DNA of 64,000 nt from the NCBI GenBank assembly GCA_902493335.1, contig CABUPJ010000009.1, forward strand, positions 1 through 64,000. Reading direction: 5' to 3'. Below the pieces are notes generated by a model. The model saw nothing but the letters and a program-made list of their open reading frames with translations, had not been told where the DNA came from and searched no databases. Source of the DNA: an uncultured Porphyromonadaceae bacterium (lineage in GTDB: Bacteria > Bacteroidota > Bacteroidia > Bacteroidales > Muribaculaceae). The position numbers and the translations under genes are program-made. Within the stretch, counting starts at the first letter, position 1. The number at the start of each line of letters is the position of its first letter. This document shows, piece after piece, positions 9,140 to 17,249 of this stretch.

Positions 9140-10453
9140 ATGAAAAAGCTTATCATCATCACTACGACAGTACTGTCATTTTTTACGGCAATGGCACAGA
9201 GCATCGACGAGCGCATCGGAGCGGCGATGAACTCATCGGACTTCTTCGGCCTATATGATATTTATCATGACGCGCCGAAAGATTCGATAAATCCGTTTCT
9301 GGAAGTGTTTTCACGCTGCTTGCTCGGCAACCGTTTCAACCGCCCGGATATTTCCATACCGGCCTTTGACGAACTTCTTAAAAATCAGGCCGAATATCTC
9401 GATCTGAATTTGCTTCTTCAAAGCTCGGTCATGTTCTCGATGGACTTAAGCCGGGTCGGAAAAAATGAAGAGGCCTATAACTTGCTTTCCTCGGTTCTGT
9501 CTACAGCTTGCCAGACCGTTGATTCAGCAAGTCTCACACCTTATGCCAACATGGCCGCCCAATATAAGGCTTTGACAAAATACTCTCCATATCTGATTTC
9601 TATCGACGGGAATATGGGCACCATACCTTTTGATACCGTCCCGACGGGAAAATCCGGCAGTCAACAATATTTAATGCAAATCACCGATGCCCGGATTAAT
9701 GGCAATCCTGTGAAAATAACATTTGATACGGGCGCTGGCGTCAATGTCATAACTGACTCATTGGCAAAAGCCTACAGGCTGGAATTTCTTGACGCAGATG
9801 TCGCAGCCACCGGCGTCGCAACATCATCCGGAAGATATGCCATCGCCAGAGAATTGAAATTGGGCAACATCACTGTCAAAGATGTTCCTTTCTATGTCAT
9901 TGATATCCGAAGTCATAACGACGAGGCCGACAAATATATCGATGTCCTTGAATTTATTGTAGGCAGCGAACTTATGCTTCAGCTAAAAGATGTGACTCTC
10001 GATTTCTCGGCCAAAGAAATACATGTGCCGGAAGTCGCCGCCACACCCTCGGATATGCGGCCGAATATGTGCTTTTCTTCAGAGATGAATCTCGTCACCG
10101 AATCAGAAATCAACAGGCAGCCCGTGATGATGAAGCTTGACAGCGGAGATGCCGGTTTCGGCCGTCTCAATAAATATTTCTACGAAGCCAACAAGGAGTA
10201 CCTCACGTCTCACTGTCAAAGCGATACAGTCAACATGGCCGGAGTAGGAGGCGTTTGGTCGGTGCTATGCTATAAATTGCCAGATGCCACAATGACTCTT
10301 GGCGGCAATTCGGTGACAGTGCCATTATTCGACGTCCAGACCGAACAGCACGGCAGCTATATGGAAGAGAACAACCTCGGGATAAAAAGTATGATGCTCT
10401 TTCGCAAAATACGTTTCAACCTCGTCGATATGGTTTTAACGACAGAGTTATAA
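9140..10453 (+). CDS. Secreted two-domain retropepsin-like aspartic protease
   Basis: 437 aa with a signal peptide (Met-Lys-Lys-Leu then a hydrophobic stretch ending in Ala-Met-Ala-Gln). Two aspartyl protease lobes are visible: Phe-Asp-Thr-Gly-Ala-Gly-Val-Asn with catalytic Asp near residue 196, and Leu-Asp-Ser-Gly-Asp-Ala-Gly near residue 334. Each is followed by the hydrophobic strand pattern of clan AA proteases. The N-terminal 130 residues are helical and unassigned. Retropepsin-like proteins of this type are common in Bacteroidales envelopes, but no substrate is known to me. The start is fixed by the upstream promoter box. Confidence 0.72.
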   Translation: MKKLIIITTTVLSFFTAMAQSIDERIGAAMNSSDFFGLYDIYHDAPKDSINPFLEVFSRCLLGNRFNRPDISIPAFDELLKNQAEYLDLNLLLQSSVMFSMDLSRVGKNEEAYNLLSSVLSTACQTVDSASLTPYANMAAQYKALTKYSPYLISIDGNMGTIPFDTVPTGKSGSQQYLMQITDARINGNPVKITFDTGAGVNVITDSLAKAYRLEFLDADVAATGVATSSGRYAIARELKLGNITVKDVPFYVIDIRSHNDEADKYIDVLEFIVGSELMLQLKDVTLDFSAKEIHVPEVAATPSDMRPNMCFSSEMNLVTESEINRQPVMMKLDSGDAGFGRLNKYFYEANKEYLTSHCQSDTVNMAGVGGVWSVLCYKLPDATMTLGGNSVTVPLFDVQTEQHGSYMEENNLGIKSMMLFRKIRFNLVDMVLTTEL

Positions 10454-10553
10454 TAATCCGTTTTGCACACATCATTTAACATACTATTTTTATATTCAGA
10501 TTAAACATCTCAAAGGATTTTTATAAAAAATCGCATATTATACAGAAGATACT

Positions 10554-10561
10554 TATCTTTG
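10554..10561 (+). promoter_or_regulatory. Promoter -7 box (TATCTTTG)
   Basis: A TAnnTTTG element about 22 nt upstream of the small lipoprotein gene, in an AT-rich leader. Confidence 0.5.
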
Positions 10562-10583
10562 CACTGTAATAATATATTGCATT

Positions 10584-11039
10584 ATGAAAAAAACGCATTA
10601 CTCCTTTTTATTAATATTATTCTTATGTCTTGCCAGTTGCACAACATCTAAGACAACAATTTCACAATCCGCAGATTTATCAAAATATAAATATGCTACA
10701 TTAACTGATGTTATGAATTATCAAGGCTCTGCGGCCTTAATGGATGCAGAAGTAAGAATATATGATGCCATAGACAATTCAAGGCTACAAATGATAGGTG
10801 ATCATGCTATAAATGAACTTTCTTACGAACAGAAGCAACAACTCTTATTAGTTCGCTTTGGTGTTACGCAAAACGATGAGGAATCTATAGTTACCGTTAA
10901 CTTTGTAGATTATTTAACGGGGAGACCGATTGCTTCTTGTAGAGGCGCTTTTGGACTTGGAATGGATAGACAGGGAGATTTTAATGGAGCCATAAAAAGG
11001 GTCGCGTCCCAAATTGAGAAAACTTTTCCTAAAAATTAA
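10584..11039 (+). CDS. Small lipoprotein of unknown function
   Basis: 151 aa with a clear type II signal peptide (Leu-Ala-Ser-Cys-Thr-Thr, Cys near residue 19). The mature part contains a possible ligand or dimer fold with Val-Asn-Phe-Val-Asp-Tyr-Leu-Thr-Gly-Arg-Pro near the C-terminus, and an Ala-Phe-Gly-Leu-Gly pair of glycines. I do not recognise a family. The gene is visibly more AT-rich than the core genes around it, suggesting it belongs to the accessory pool. It is monocistronic, with its own promoter element, and convergent with the AlbA-type gene. Confidence 0.6.
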   Translation: MKKTHYSFLLILFLCLASCTTSKTTISQSADLSKYKYATLTDVMNYQGSAALMDAEVRIYDAIDNSRLQMIGDHAINELSYEQKQQLLLVRFGVTQNDEESIVTVNFVDYLTGRPIASCRGAFGLGMDRQGDFNGAIKRVASQIEKTFPKN

Positions 11040-11071
11040 GTCACCTTTTGTAACTCTTACAATAATTGTAG

Positions 11072-12541
11072 CTATTTATATTCTTTATTTATTTCCCAAT
11101 GGCCGCCTTTCTTGGGCCCTACATAGTGTACTATATCGCAAATGGCAATGAGCTCTCGCTCGATTGTTTTGACGGCAACACCTATCGTAGCTGCAATTTC
11201 AGCCCTTGTAATATGAGGTTTCTCGCTAATTAAATTTATAATATGCTGTTGTCGCTCAGTTAAGTTTTTGGCGACATTTTTGGCGACATTTTTGGCGACA
11301 TTTTTGGCGACATTTTTGGCGACATTTTTGGCGACATCTGACTTTTCCGTTTTACGGGTCTGTAGGTCAAAGGTTACTTTTACGGAATTGATTGTTGTCT
11401 CAATGTGCATAGGACGTCCTGTTACTTCTTGCCAACGCTTAAGTTTACGGAGTCCGTAGTCGAGATTCTCTGACAGGTGTGCAAGACGGAACAGTTTTGC
11501 GATTACCGGATTGCGAGGTTGGGATTCAAACGAACTTTCCATTACATCCAATGGCATTGGCATGCCACCGGGATTAAGAAACTCGATACGATCGTCAAAT
11601 ACATGGATGCAACTGCGTCGAGGACTGAAATGGTCGGCGTGCGCCATCTGGTTTGCCATTGCCTCACGTAATATGTCGTATTCGGAGAAATCCTCTACCG
11701 ACTGTCCTCGTTCGTTGATGCCAACCATCGGCGTGTTAACGAGTGTGCGAAGGCGGCGGAGAATAACTCGGCTCGCTTCCCAAAGATTCTGTTGTTCAGG
11801 GATGCGATAGTTATAATTATTCGTCATGGCCTCCATGCCAGAGCCTGGTATCTCGACGTAATCGGCACAGAATGTAGGGACAAAGTTGAAGGTGTAAGGG
11901 CTTTTGCCAAGCATTATCACTCCCCCGTAGGTCAGTTGACCGGAATGGTCGGTGATTCCGACACCTTTACAAAACTCGTCATCACTCACGCTGTCAAGAT
12001 GTGAAACCAAGCCCCAATGACGTACTTCGCCTCTGAAGTCGGTCAGTGCATCACGATTGAGCATATCAATATTGGTATCAGGAATGGATTTCTGCGACTG
12101 GATGCCAAATGATTGGTCGCGAATCATCGACATTATTTCCTGTTGAGTGGCTAGTTGGTCGCCACTACCCATACGGATAAATGTATTTTCAAGAGAACCG
12201 AAATAAACAGGCTTGACCTCTGATGACGGCAGATAGAATGCAATAATATTCTTGCCGTCAATCTCGTAGCGATGGAGGGTGGCAAAGAGGGGTACATTGA
12301 ATTTCTTAGACCGCAGAGTCCCGAAAAAGTCCTGTTCCAGTTTCTCGATGTTATCGACACCAACAATCTCAAACAAACGACCGGATTGCTTCACGCCAAG
12401 CACAATCCAACCGCCGGAGCAATTTGAGAAAGCACTGACAGTTTCCCATATGTTCTTCGGCAGATCATATTTTGCAGCCTTGACCTCAAAATCGTCCCAT
12501 TCTATGTCGCGTAGTCGTGCTACAAGTTCTTCTTTTGTCAT
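11072..12541 (-). CDS. AlbA/Schlafen-domain ATP-binding regulator with VAKN linker
   Basis: 489 aa. Residues about 1-130 form an AlbA_2 (Schlafen-like) domain with Trp-Asp-Asp-Phe-Glu-Val-Lys-Ala-Ala and Ser-Gly-Gly-Trp-Ile-Val-Leu-Gly-Val. A RecG-C/HATPase_c_4-like region follows (about 240-400: Arg-Glu-Ala-Met-Ala-Asn-Gln-Met-Ala-His-Ala-Asp; Phe-Leu-Asn-Pro-Gly-Gly-Met). A linker of six Val-Ala-Lys-Asn repeats joins it to a winged helix-turn-helix (about 430-480). Such proteins are usually annotated as putative DNA-binding or helicase-related regulators; the true target is unknown. The promoter box lies 8 nt before the ATG, giving almost no leader. Confidence 0.75.
   Translation of the reverse strand: MTKEELVARLRDIEWDDFEVKAAKYDLPKNIWETVSAFSNCSGGWIVLGVKQSGRLFEIVGVDNIEKLEQDFFGTLRSKKFNVPLFATLHRYEIDGKNIIAFYLPSSEVKPVYFGSLENTFIRMGSGDQLATQQEIMSMIRDQSFGIQSQKSIPDTNIDMLNRDALTDFRGEVRHWGLVSHLDSVSDDEFCKGVGITDHSGQLTYGGVIMLGKSPYTFNFVPTFCADYVEIPGSGMEAMTNNYNYRIPEQQNLWEASRVILRRLRTLVNTPMVGINERGQSVEDFSEYDILREAMANQMAHADHFSPRRSCIHVFDDRIEFLNPGGMPMPLDVMESSFESQPRNPVIAKLFRLAHLSENLDYGLRKLKRWQEVTGRPMHIETTINSVKVTFDLQTRKTEKSDVAKNVAKNVAKNVAKNVAKNVAKNLTERQQHIINLISEKPHITRAEIAATIGVAVKTIERELIAICDIVHYVGPKKGGHWEINKEYK
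11265..11336. repeat. 12-nt tandem repeat, six perfect units
   Basis: Six head-to-tail copies of TTTTTGGCGACA as read on the plus strand. On the coding strand they encode Val-Ala-Lys-Asn six times, in the linker before the winged helix. The unit is a multiple of three, so copy changes would lengthen or shorten the linker without a frameshift. Confidence 0.95.
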
Positions 12542-12548
12542 TTAAACG

Positions 12549-12556
12549 CAAAGATA
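12549..12556 (-). promoter_or_regulatory. Promoter -7 box (TATCTTTG), near-leaderless
   Basis: A TAnnTTTG element with only seven bases between its last G and the ATG of the AlbA-type gene. With the usual spacing the transcript would start within a few nucleotides of the start codon. Confidence 0.5.
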
Positions 12557-12603
12557 TGAATAAAATTTCTCAGAAAAAACGGATAAACGCAATTTATGTC
12601 TGC

Positions 12604-15075
12604 TTATGCCGGGTCGACGTCGTAGTAGAGTCTGAGGCCGCGGGTAAGGGGCGACGAGGCGGTCTCGATGTAGAGGTTGCGGAGGATTTCTTTGACTTTT
12701 GTCATCGAAGCCTCGACTTCGATTTTCAGCATTATCTTGCGGATATACATCAGTTTGACACGGGCGACCATAGGTTCTTGCGGCCCGCTGACACGATTGC
12801 CGAAGAGTTCGCGCAGACGCGCGGCATAGATGTTGGCCAGCCGCGTTGCTTCGGCTGAGTCTTTATGCTTGATATATATATCGATTATACGCGTAAACGG
12901 CGGATAGTTGAAGGCACGGCGCTCGTCGACCTCGGTTTTGTAGAACGACAGATAATCGTGAGCGGCTGCGAGAGCAAAGACGGGATTGTCGGGATTACGT
13001 GTCTCGATGAGCACACGGCCCTGTGTGTCACGCCTGCGCCCTGCCCTGCCCGACACCTGCGATATGAGATTGAATGCACGCTCGGTCGAATGAAAGTCGG
13101 GATAAGCGGCCAGACGGTCGGCGCCAGAGACTATGACAAGGCCGACATCACCGAAATCGAGACCTTTGGTGACCATCTGTGTGCCGACGAGTATATCGGC
13201 CTTATGGGCGGAAAAGTCTGCGACGAGGTCGGCATAAGCGTTCTTGTTGCGCGTCGTGTCGAGATCCATGCGGATGATGCGGCGGTCGGGAAACGAGGCT
13301 GTTATCTCGTCTTCGACACGCTCGGTGCCGTAACCTACCACTTCGAGTGTCGGCTCGTGACATGAGGGACAGACTTTCATCATCGGATAGACAGTGCCGC
13401 AATAATGGCAGACGAGTTCTTCGGGGCGGCGGTGATATGTCAGCGACACATCACAGAAATCGCATTTTGGCACGAAACCGCACATCTTGCAGCGCGCGAC
13501 AGGCGAATAACCGCGGCGGTTGAGGAAAAATATCACCTGACGGCCTTCGTTGAGGTTCTTGCGCGCCTCGGCGAGAGTACGGTCGGCGAAGGCGCCTGTC
13601 ATGCGTCCGGCCTGCCGCTCGCGGTTGAGGTCGACAATCTCGACCTCGGGCAAAGTGGCGCCGCTGAAGCGCTCGGTCAGCGTCACGAGCCCATATTTGC
13701 CGCTCACTGCCTTGTAATATGTCTCGACAGAGGGCGTTGCACTACCGAGGAGAACTTTCGCGCCATGCATTGTGGCAAGCACGATGGCGGCATCGCGGCC
13801 GTTATAGCGCGGTGCCGGGTCGGCCTGCTTGTAGCTTGGATCATGCTCTTCGTCGACAATGACGAGGCCGAGATTGCCGAAAGGCAGAAAAACAGCCGAG
13901 CGGGCTCCAATGACAACACAGGGGTCGTCGCTGTTGAGCAACCGCAGCCACACCTCGACACGCTCGGCGTCGGAGAATTTAGAATGGTAGATGACGACTT
14001 TATCGCCGAAGACCCGCTGCAGCCGTCGGGTGAGCTGTGTCGTCAGCGCGATTTCAGGTACGAGGAAAAGAGCCCGGTCGCCGCGACGCAATATGCGGTC
14101 GATGAGAGTGATATATATCTCGGTCTTGCCACTCGAGGTGACGCCGTGGAGCAGTGTGACCTGATGGTCGATGAAGGCTTTGTCAATCTCTTCATAAGCC
14201 CGTTTCTGCGCGTCAGACAACTGCGGCAGGCTGCTGACTGTCGGCCCGTTATAGGTAAATCGTGATATTTCCTTGTCGTAAAGGCGCACAAGACCTTTCT
14301 TCTGCAGTTCCTTGATGATGGGTCCGGTGACAGCGGCGCGCTCTTCGAGAGTCTTGCGCGTCACTTCACGGGCCTGCGAACCGTCGGGCTTCATTCCGCC
14401 GAGACTGATCAGCGCCATGAGAGCACGCTCCTGGGCTTTCGCGCCTTTGACCCGCGCAAAAAAATCATCGGGACTCTCACCATCGTTGACGACGAGAGCC
14501 ACATAGCTCTCTTTCCTGGCTTTAAAGCGCTCGACGAGTTTCTCTTTTATGACGACAAGCTGTTTGTCGAGCAGGCGGGCAATCACCGGTTCGGGATTCG
14601 AGAAGCCGTCGACGGACGAAATCTCACGTGGCGACATCACTCCGCCTTTCGATGCCAACAGTTCTATAAGGGTGCTTTCGCGCCGGTCGAGGTCGAAAAC
14701 GTCATCGGCCACGGCCTCGCGGTTCAGCTCAATCTGAGTCTCGCTCTCTATCTTAAGACCGGCAGGAAGCGCGGCCGCATACACTTCACCGAGCGAGCTC
14801 AGATAATAACCGGCAAGCCAGCGCCAGAACTTGACCTGAGGATGGCGCACTATAGGACGCGGATCGACGACCATGGCTACATCTTTCATGGCATAGTCTG
14901 TGTTGACCGGGCCGACAGGACTGAGGCTGTCGACAACACCGGTATAATAACGGCGCGGGCCGAAAGGCACAATGACTCTCGAACCGTTGCGGATATCGGC
15001 GGCAAGTGCGTCAGGGACACGATATGTAAACGTTGTGTCGAGCGGACGCGGTATGATGACCTCGGCGTAAAGCAT
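12604..15075 (-). CDS. priA: Primosomal replication-restart helicase PriA
   Basis: 823 aa from the ATG of Met-Leu-Tyr-Ala-Glu-Val. The order is that of PriA: N-terminal 3'-DNA-end-binding domain (about 1-100), winged helix, helicase lobe 1 with Walker A Gly-Val-Thr-Ser-Ser-Gly-Lys-Thr (about 315) and Asp-Glu-Glu-His, a zinc region with four Cys pairs (Cys-Lys-Met-Cys ... Cys-Asp-Phe-Cys ... Cys-His-Tyr-Cys ... Cys-Pro-Ser-Cys, about 525-580), then lobe 2 and the C-terminal domain. It reloads the replisome at stalled forks. An ATG five codons upstream lies inside the promoter box, so the later start is chosen; the message may then be leaderless. Confidence 0.95.
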   Translation of the reverse strand: MLYAEVIIPRPLDTTFTYRVPDALAADIRNGSRVIVPFGPRRYYTGVVDSLSPVGPVNTDYAMKDVAMVVDPRPIVRHPQVKFWRWLAGYYLSSLGEVYAAALPAGLKIESETQIELNREAVADDVFDLDRRESTLIELLASKGGVMSPREISSVDGFSNPEPVIARLLDKQLVVIKEKLVERFKARKESYVALVVNDGESPDDFFARVKGAKAQERALMALISLGGMKPDGSQAREVTRKTLEERAAVTGPIIKELQKKGLVRLYDKEISRFTYNGPTVSSLPQLSDAQKRAYEEIDKAFIDHQVTLLHGVTSSGKTEIYITLIDRILRRGDRALFLVPEIALTTQLTRRLQRVFGDKVVIYHSKFSDAERVEVWLRLLNSDDPCVVIGARSAVFLPFGNLGLVIVDEEHDPSYKQADPAPRYNGRDAAIVLATMHGAKVLLGSATPSVETYYKAVSGKYGLVTLTERFSGATLPEVEIVDLNRERQAGRMTGAFADRTLAEARKNLNEGRQVIFFLNRRGYSPVARCKMCGFVPKCDFCDVSLTYHRRPEELVCHYCGTVYPMMKVCPSCHEPTLEVVGYGTERVEDEITASFPDRRIIRMDLDTTRNKNAYADLVADFSAHKADILVGTQMVTKGLDFGDVGLVIVSGADRLAAYPDFHSTERAFNLISQVSGRAGRRRDTQGRVLIETRNPDNPVFALAAAHDYLSFYKTEVDERRAFNYPPFTRIIDIYIKHKDSAEATRLANIYAARLRELFGNRVSGPQEPMVARVKLMYIRKIMLKIEVEASMTKVKEILRNLYIETASSPLTRGLRLYYDVDPA

Positions 15076-15079
15076 TATA

Positions 15080-15087
15080 CAAAGGTA
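15080..15087 (-). promoter_or_regulatory. Promoter -7 box (TACCTTTG) of priA, apparently leaderless
   Basis: A consensus TAnnTTTG element ending 5 nt before the chosen ATG. Transcription would begin at or next to the start codon. Confidence 0.5.
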
Positions 15088-15120
15088 CACATGCGCCTGA
15101 TAACTCGCAAATTTTGCGAG

Positions 15121-15585
15121 TTATTTGTCGCAAGAGCTGTTTTTCATGCTGTCGAATATTGCGAGCGCAGCTTCGTGCTTGGCGACAAGGCGCATATAAC
15201 CGCTCCGGCGGCCGCGCTCGAGATTGTGGTGCAAATCGTTAAGTTTTACGGCAATAGCCAGTTGGTTGCCAGATTCGGCGATGCGGCGCACATAGTCGTG
15301 ATAAGCGTCGGCCTTGTCGTGGGTGAGGAGTCTGAGGGCGTCGACAATGTCAGGAGCAACCCCGAGGCGCAGCAGATCACCGAAAGTATAGTCGGTGTCC
15401 TCGACGACATCATGAAGAAATCCGGCGCACTGCTCTTCGGGCGTCTTGCCTGCGAGTCCGACCGTCAGAGGGTGCAGTATCACGGGATTGCCGTCGAGAT
15501 CAGACTGTCCGGCATGTGCCCTGAGGGCGATTTCGAGACATAGCTCCACCTGTTTGTTCAGTGGCTTGGGTTCTTTGACTTCCAT
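15121..15585 (-). CDS. Stand-alone (p)ppGpp-hydrolase-like HD protein
   Basis: 154 aa. The whole protein is a RelA/SpoT-type hydrolase domain: His38-Pro, His58-Asp59-Val-Val-Glu-Asp-Thr, and the later Lys-Leu-Asn-Asp-Leu-His-His-Asn motif supply the metal- and nucleotide-binding residues seen in SpoT and MESH1. No synthetase, TGS or ACT domain is present, so it is a small alarmone hydrolase by architecture. Substrate is inferred; other nucleotides are possible. ATG at 15585 is preferred to a TTG four codons upstream. It is monocistronic with its own promoter. Confidence 0.75.
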   Translation of the reverse strand: MEVKEPKPLNKQVELCLEIALRAHAGQSDLDGNPVILHPLTVGLAGKTPEEQCAGFLHDVVEDTDYTFGDLLRLGVAPDIVDALRLLTHDKADAYHDYVRRIAESGNQLAIAVKLNDLHHNLERGRRSGYMRLVAKHEAALAIFDSMKNSSCDK

Positions 15586-15627
15586 GGTAATCTTCAATCA
15601 TTTGTTAATTCTGACATCTGTCACATG

Positions 15628-15635
15628 CAAAATTA
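15628..15635 (-). promoter_or_regulatory. Promoter -7 box (TAATTTTG) of the HD hydrolase gene
   Basis: A TAnnTTTG element about 43 nt before the ATG; a TTTG about 22 nt further upstream (15658-15661) may be the -33 element. Confidence 0.5.
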
Positions 15636-15729
15636 ATGATTCCGAATAAAATCACTGCAAAAAATCAGCCAACTTTTATGAGCTGACGGATGTTTATTAA
15701 TATACTAATCTCTAAAAACAATCAATATT

Positions 15730-16092
15730 ATGGACTTAAAAGCACAAGAAGCCGCCAATGCTGAAGCCATCGCCAAAGCTGCGGCAAAAGTATCGGGCGC
15801 GGCAAGCAAGGTTGCCGCAAAAGACCGTCTCGAAGATCTGAAAGAACAGGCAAGCGACAAATTCAATGACATCAAAGAGCAGGCAGGCGACAAACTTAAC
15901 GACTTCAAGGATAAAGCCGCCGACACGATTTCATCTGTCAAAGACACTGTAGCGTCTAAACTCAGCGACGCCCGTGAAAACGGTTCGTCTCAGTTGGGCG
16001 GTCTTAAAGATAAAGTTAAAGATATGGCTTCGGGCGCTCTCGATTCTCTCGCCGAGAAAGCCCATAATGCCGCCCAGAATCTCAAAAAATAA
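15730..16092 (+). CDS. Small helical, charged stress-type protein
   Basis: 120 aa, built almost only of Ala, Lys, Asp, Glu, Ser and Gln, with no signal peptide and no Cys. Recurring units such as Asp-Lys-Phe-Asn-Asp-Ile-Lys-Glu-Gln-Ala-Gly (about 43-55) and Asp-Lys-Leu-Asn-Asp-Phe-Lys-Asp-Lys-Ala-Ala repeat with an 11-residue period. That is the pattern of amphipathic helices in LEA-like, CsbD-like and apolipoprotein-like proteins. A role in desiccation, osmotic or membrane stress is only a guess. It ends at a strong terminator. Confidence 0.65.
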   Translation: MDLKAQEAANAEAIAKAAAKVSGAASKVAAKDRLEDLKEQASDKFNDIKEQAGDKLNDFKDKAADTISSVKDTVASKLSDARENGSSQLGGLKDKVKDMASGALDSLAEKAHNAAQNLKK

Positions 16093-16110
16093 ACAGTGCC
16101 GAAACACAAC

Positions 16111-16148
16111 GAAGGCCTGTCTGCGTTTGACTCGCGGCAGGCCTTTCG
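16111..16148. terminator. Bidirectional intrinsic terminator
   Basis: Arms AAGGCCTG and CAGGCCTT enclose a short loop between two convergent genes, the helical protein and lptG-like permease. T-rich sequence on the right arm supports termination of the plus-strand transcript. Confidence 0.6.
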
Positions 16149-16172
16149 TCATGTATTTATCTGACATGCGCT

Positions 16173-17249
16173 TTATTGAGTGCTGACGCGGCGGTAGAGC
16201 ACAACGGCTATGACCGTATAGATAACATTCGGAATCCACATCGCCACGAGCGGCGATGTCATGCCCGAAATCGCAAATGTCTGCGTCACTGTCATAAACA
16301 GGATATAACTGAAGCTTAAGACGAGTCCGATGCCGATATTGACGCCAAGGCCGCCCTTGACCTTGCGCGACGACAGAGCCATGCCTATGACGGTGAGGAT
16401 GAAGGCCGCGGCTGTCATGGCGTAGCGGCGCTGATACTCGACCTCGAAGCTCTTGATGTTGCCGACACCGCGCATTTTCTGACGGTCGATATATTCGGCG
16501 AGTTCGGGAGTCGTCATCTTCTCGTGGTCATTGGCCGATATGAGGAAGTCGCGGGGCTCAAACGGTATTATCGTGTCGAGACGGACTCCCTTCTTGATAT
16601 ACTCGCGGTCGCCCACAAAATCGCGTATGACATAATCGCTCACGCGCCAGTTGTAGAGCGTATCCCACTTTATCGACTGCGATGTCAGTCGCGAGACGAG
16701 GCGTTTGTTCTCGTCAAACGACTCGAGCGAGAATTTGATACCCGTCTTGGTGATGTTGTCATAGCGGCTCATATAGGCTATCTGCCCCGGCGAGACCATA
16801 AGCATGATGTTGGCGCCGTAGTCGACACGCTTGTTTTTGACGTAGGTGTTGGTGTAGTTTATGCGTTTGACATTAGCCGGGGGTATGATATAGGCGCTCA
16901 GGACATAGGTGCAGCAGGCTATTATCAGAGCCGAGACGAGATATGGCCGAAGCAGACGCCTGTAGCTCATGCCCGACGAGAGCATCGCTATTATCTCGCT
17001 GTTGCCGGCAAGCTTCGACGTGAAGAATATTACAGCGATAAACGTAAAGAGCGGGGAGAACTGGTTGGCGAAATACGGCAGGAAGTTAATGAAATAGTCG
17101 ACAATCGTCGCTTTGAGCGGCGCTTTAAGAAACGAATCGAGTTTCTCGTTGACATCGAACATAATGACGATGGCGAGCAGCAGCACTATCGCGAAGACAT
17201 AAGTGCCGAGAAACTTTCTTATTATATATCTGTCGAGTATCTTGAACAT
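16173..17249 (-). CDS. LPS export permease, LptF/LptG (YjgP/YjgQ) family
   Basis: 358 aa. Three N-terminal TM helices (first in Ile-Ile-Arg-Lys-Phe-Leu-Gly-Thr-Tyr-Val-Phe), a periplasmic beta-jellyroll-like segment (about 140-260) and three C-terminal TM helices are the LptF/G layout. The protein would extract LPS from the inner membrane with LptB. Its ATG shares one base with the tgt stop (TGATG), so translation is coupled. The longer upstream reading frame lies inside tgt and is not credible. LptF and LptG cannot be told apart here. Confidence 0.85.
   Translation of the reverse strand: MFKILDRYIIRKFLGTYVFAIVLLLAIVIMFDVNEKLDSFLKAPLKATIVDYFINFLPYFANQFSPLFTFIAVIFFTSKLAGNSEIIAMLSSGMSYRRLLRPYLVSALIIACCTYVLSAYIIPPANVKRINYTNTYVKNKRVDYGANIMLMVSPGQIAYMSRYDNITKTGIKFSLESFDENKRLVSRLTSQSIKWDTLYNWRVSDYVIRDFVGDREYIKKGVRLDTIIPFEPRDFLISANDHEKMTTPELAEYIDRQKMRGVGNIKSFEVEYQRRYAMTAAAFILTVIGMALSSRKVKGGLGVNIGIGLVLSFSYILFMTVTQTFAISGMTSPLVAMWIPNVIYTVIAVVLYRRVSTQ

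Noticed and set aside
11265..11336. Regular repeats considered as a CRISPR array
   Set aside because: Units are 12 nt, directly adjacent without spacers and in frame within a coding sequence.
14842..15543. A 233-codon plus-strand frame across the priA and HD-hydrolase junction
   Set aside because: It runs opposite to two well-supported genes and through their promoters, with no recognisable domains.
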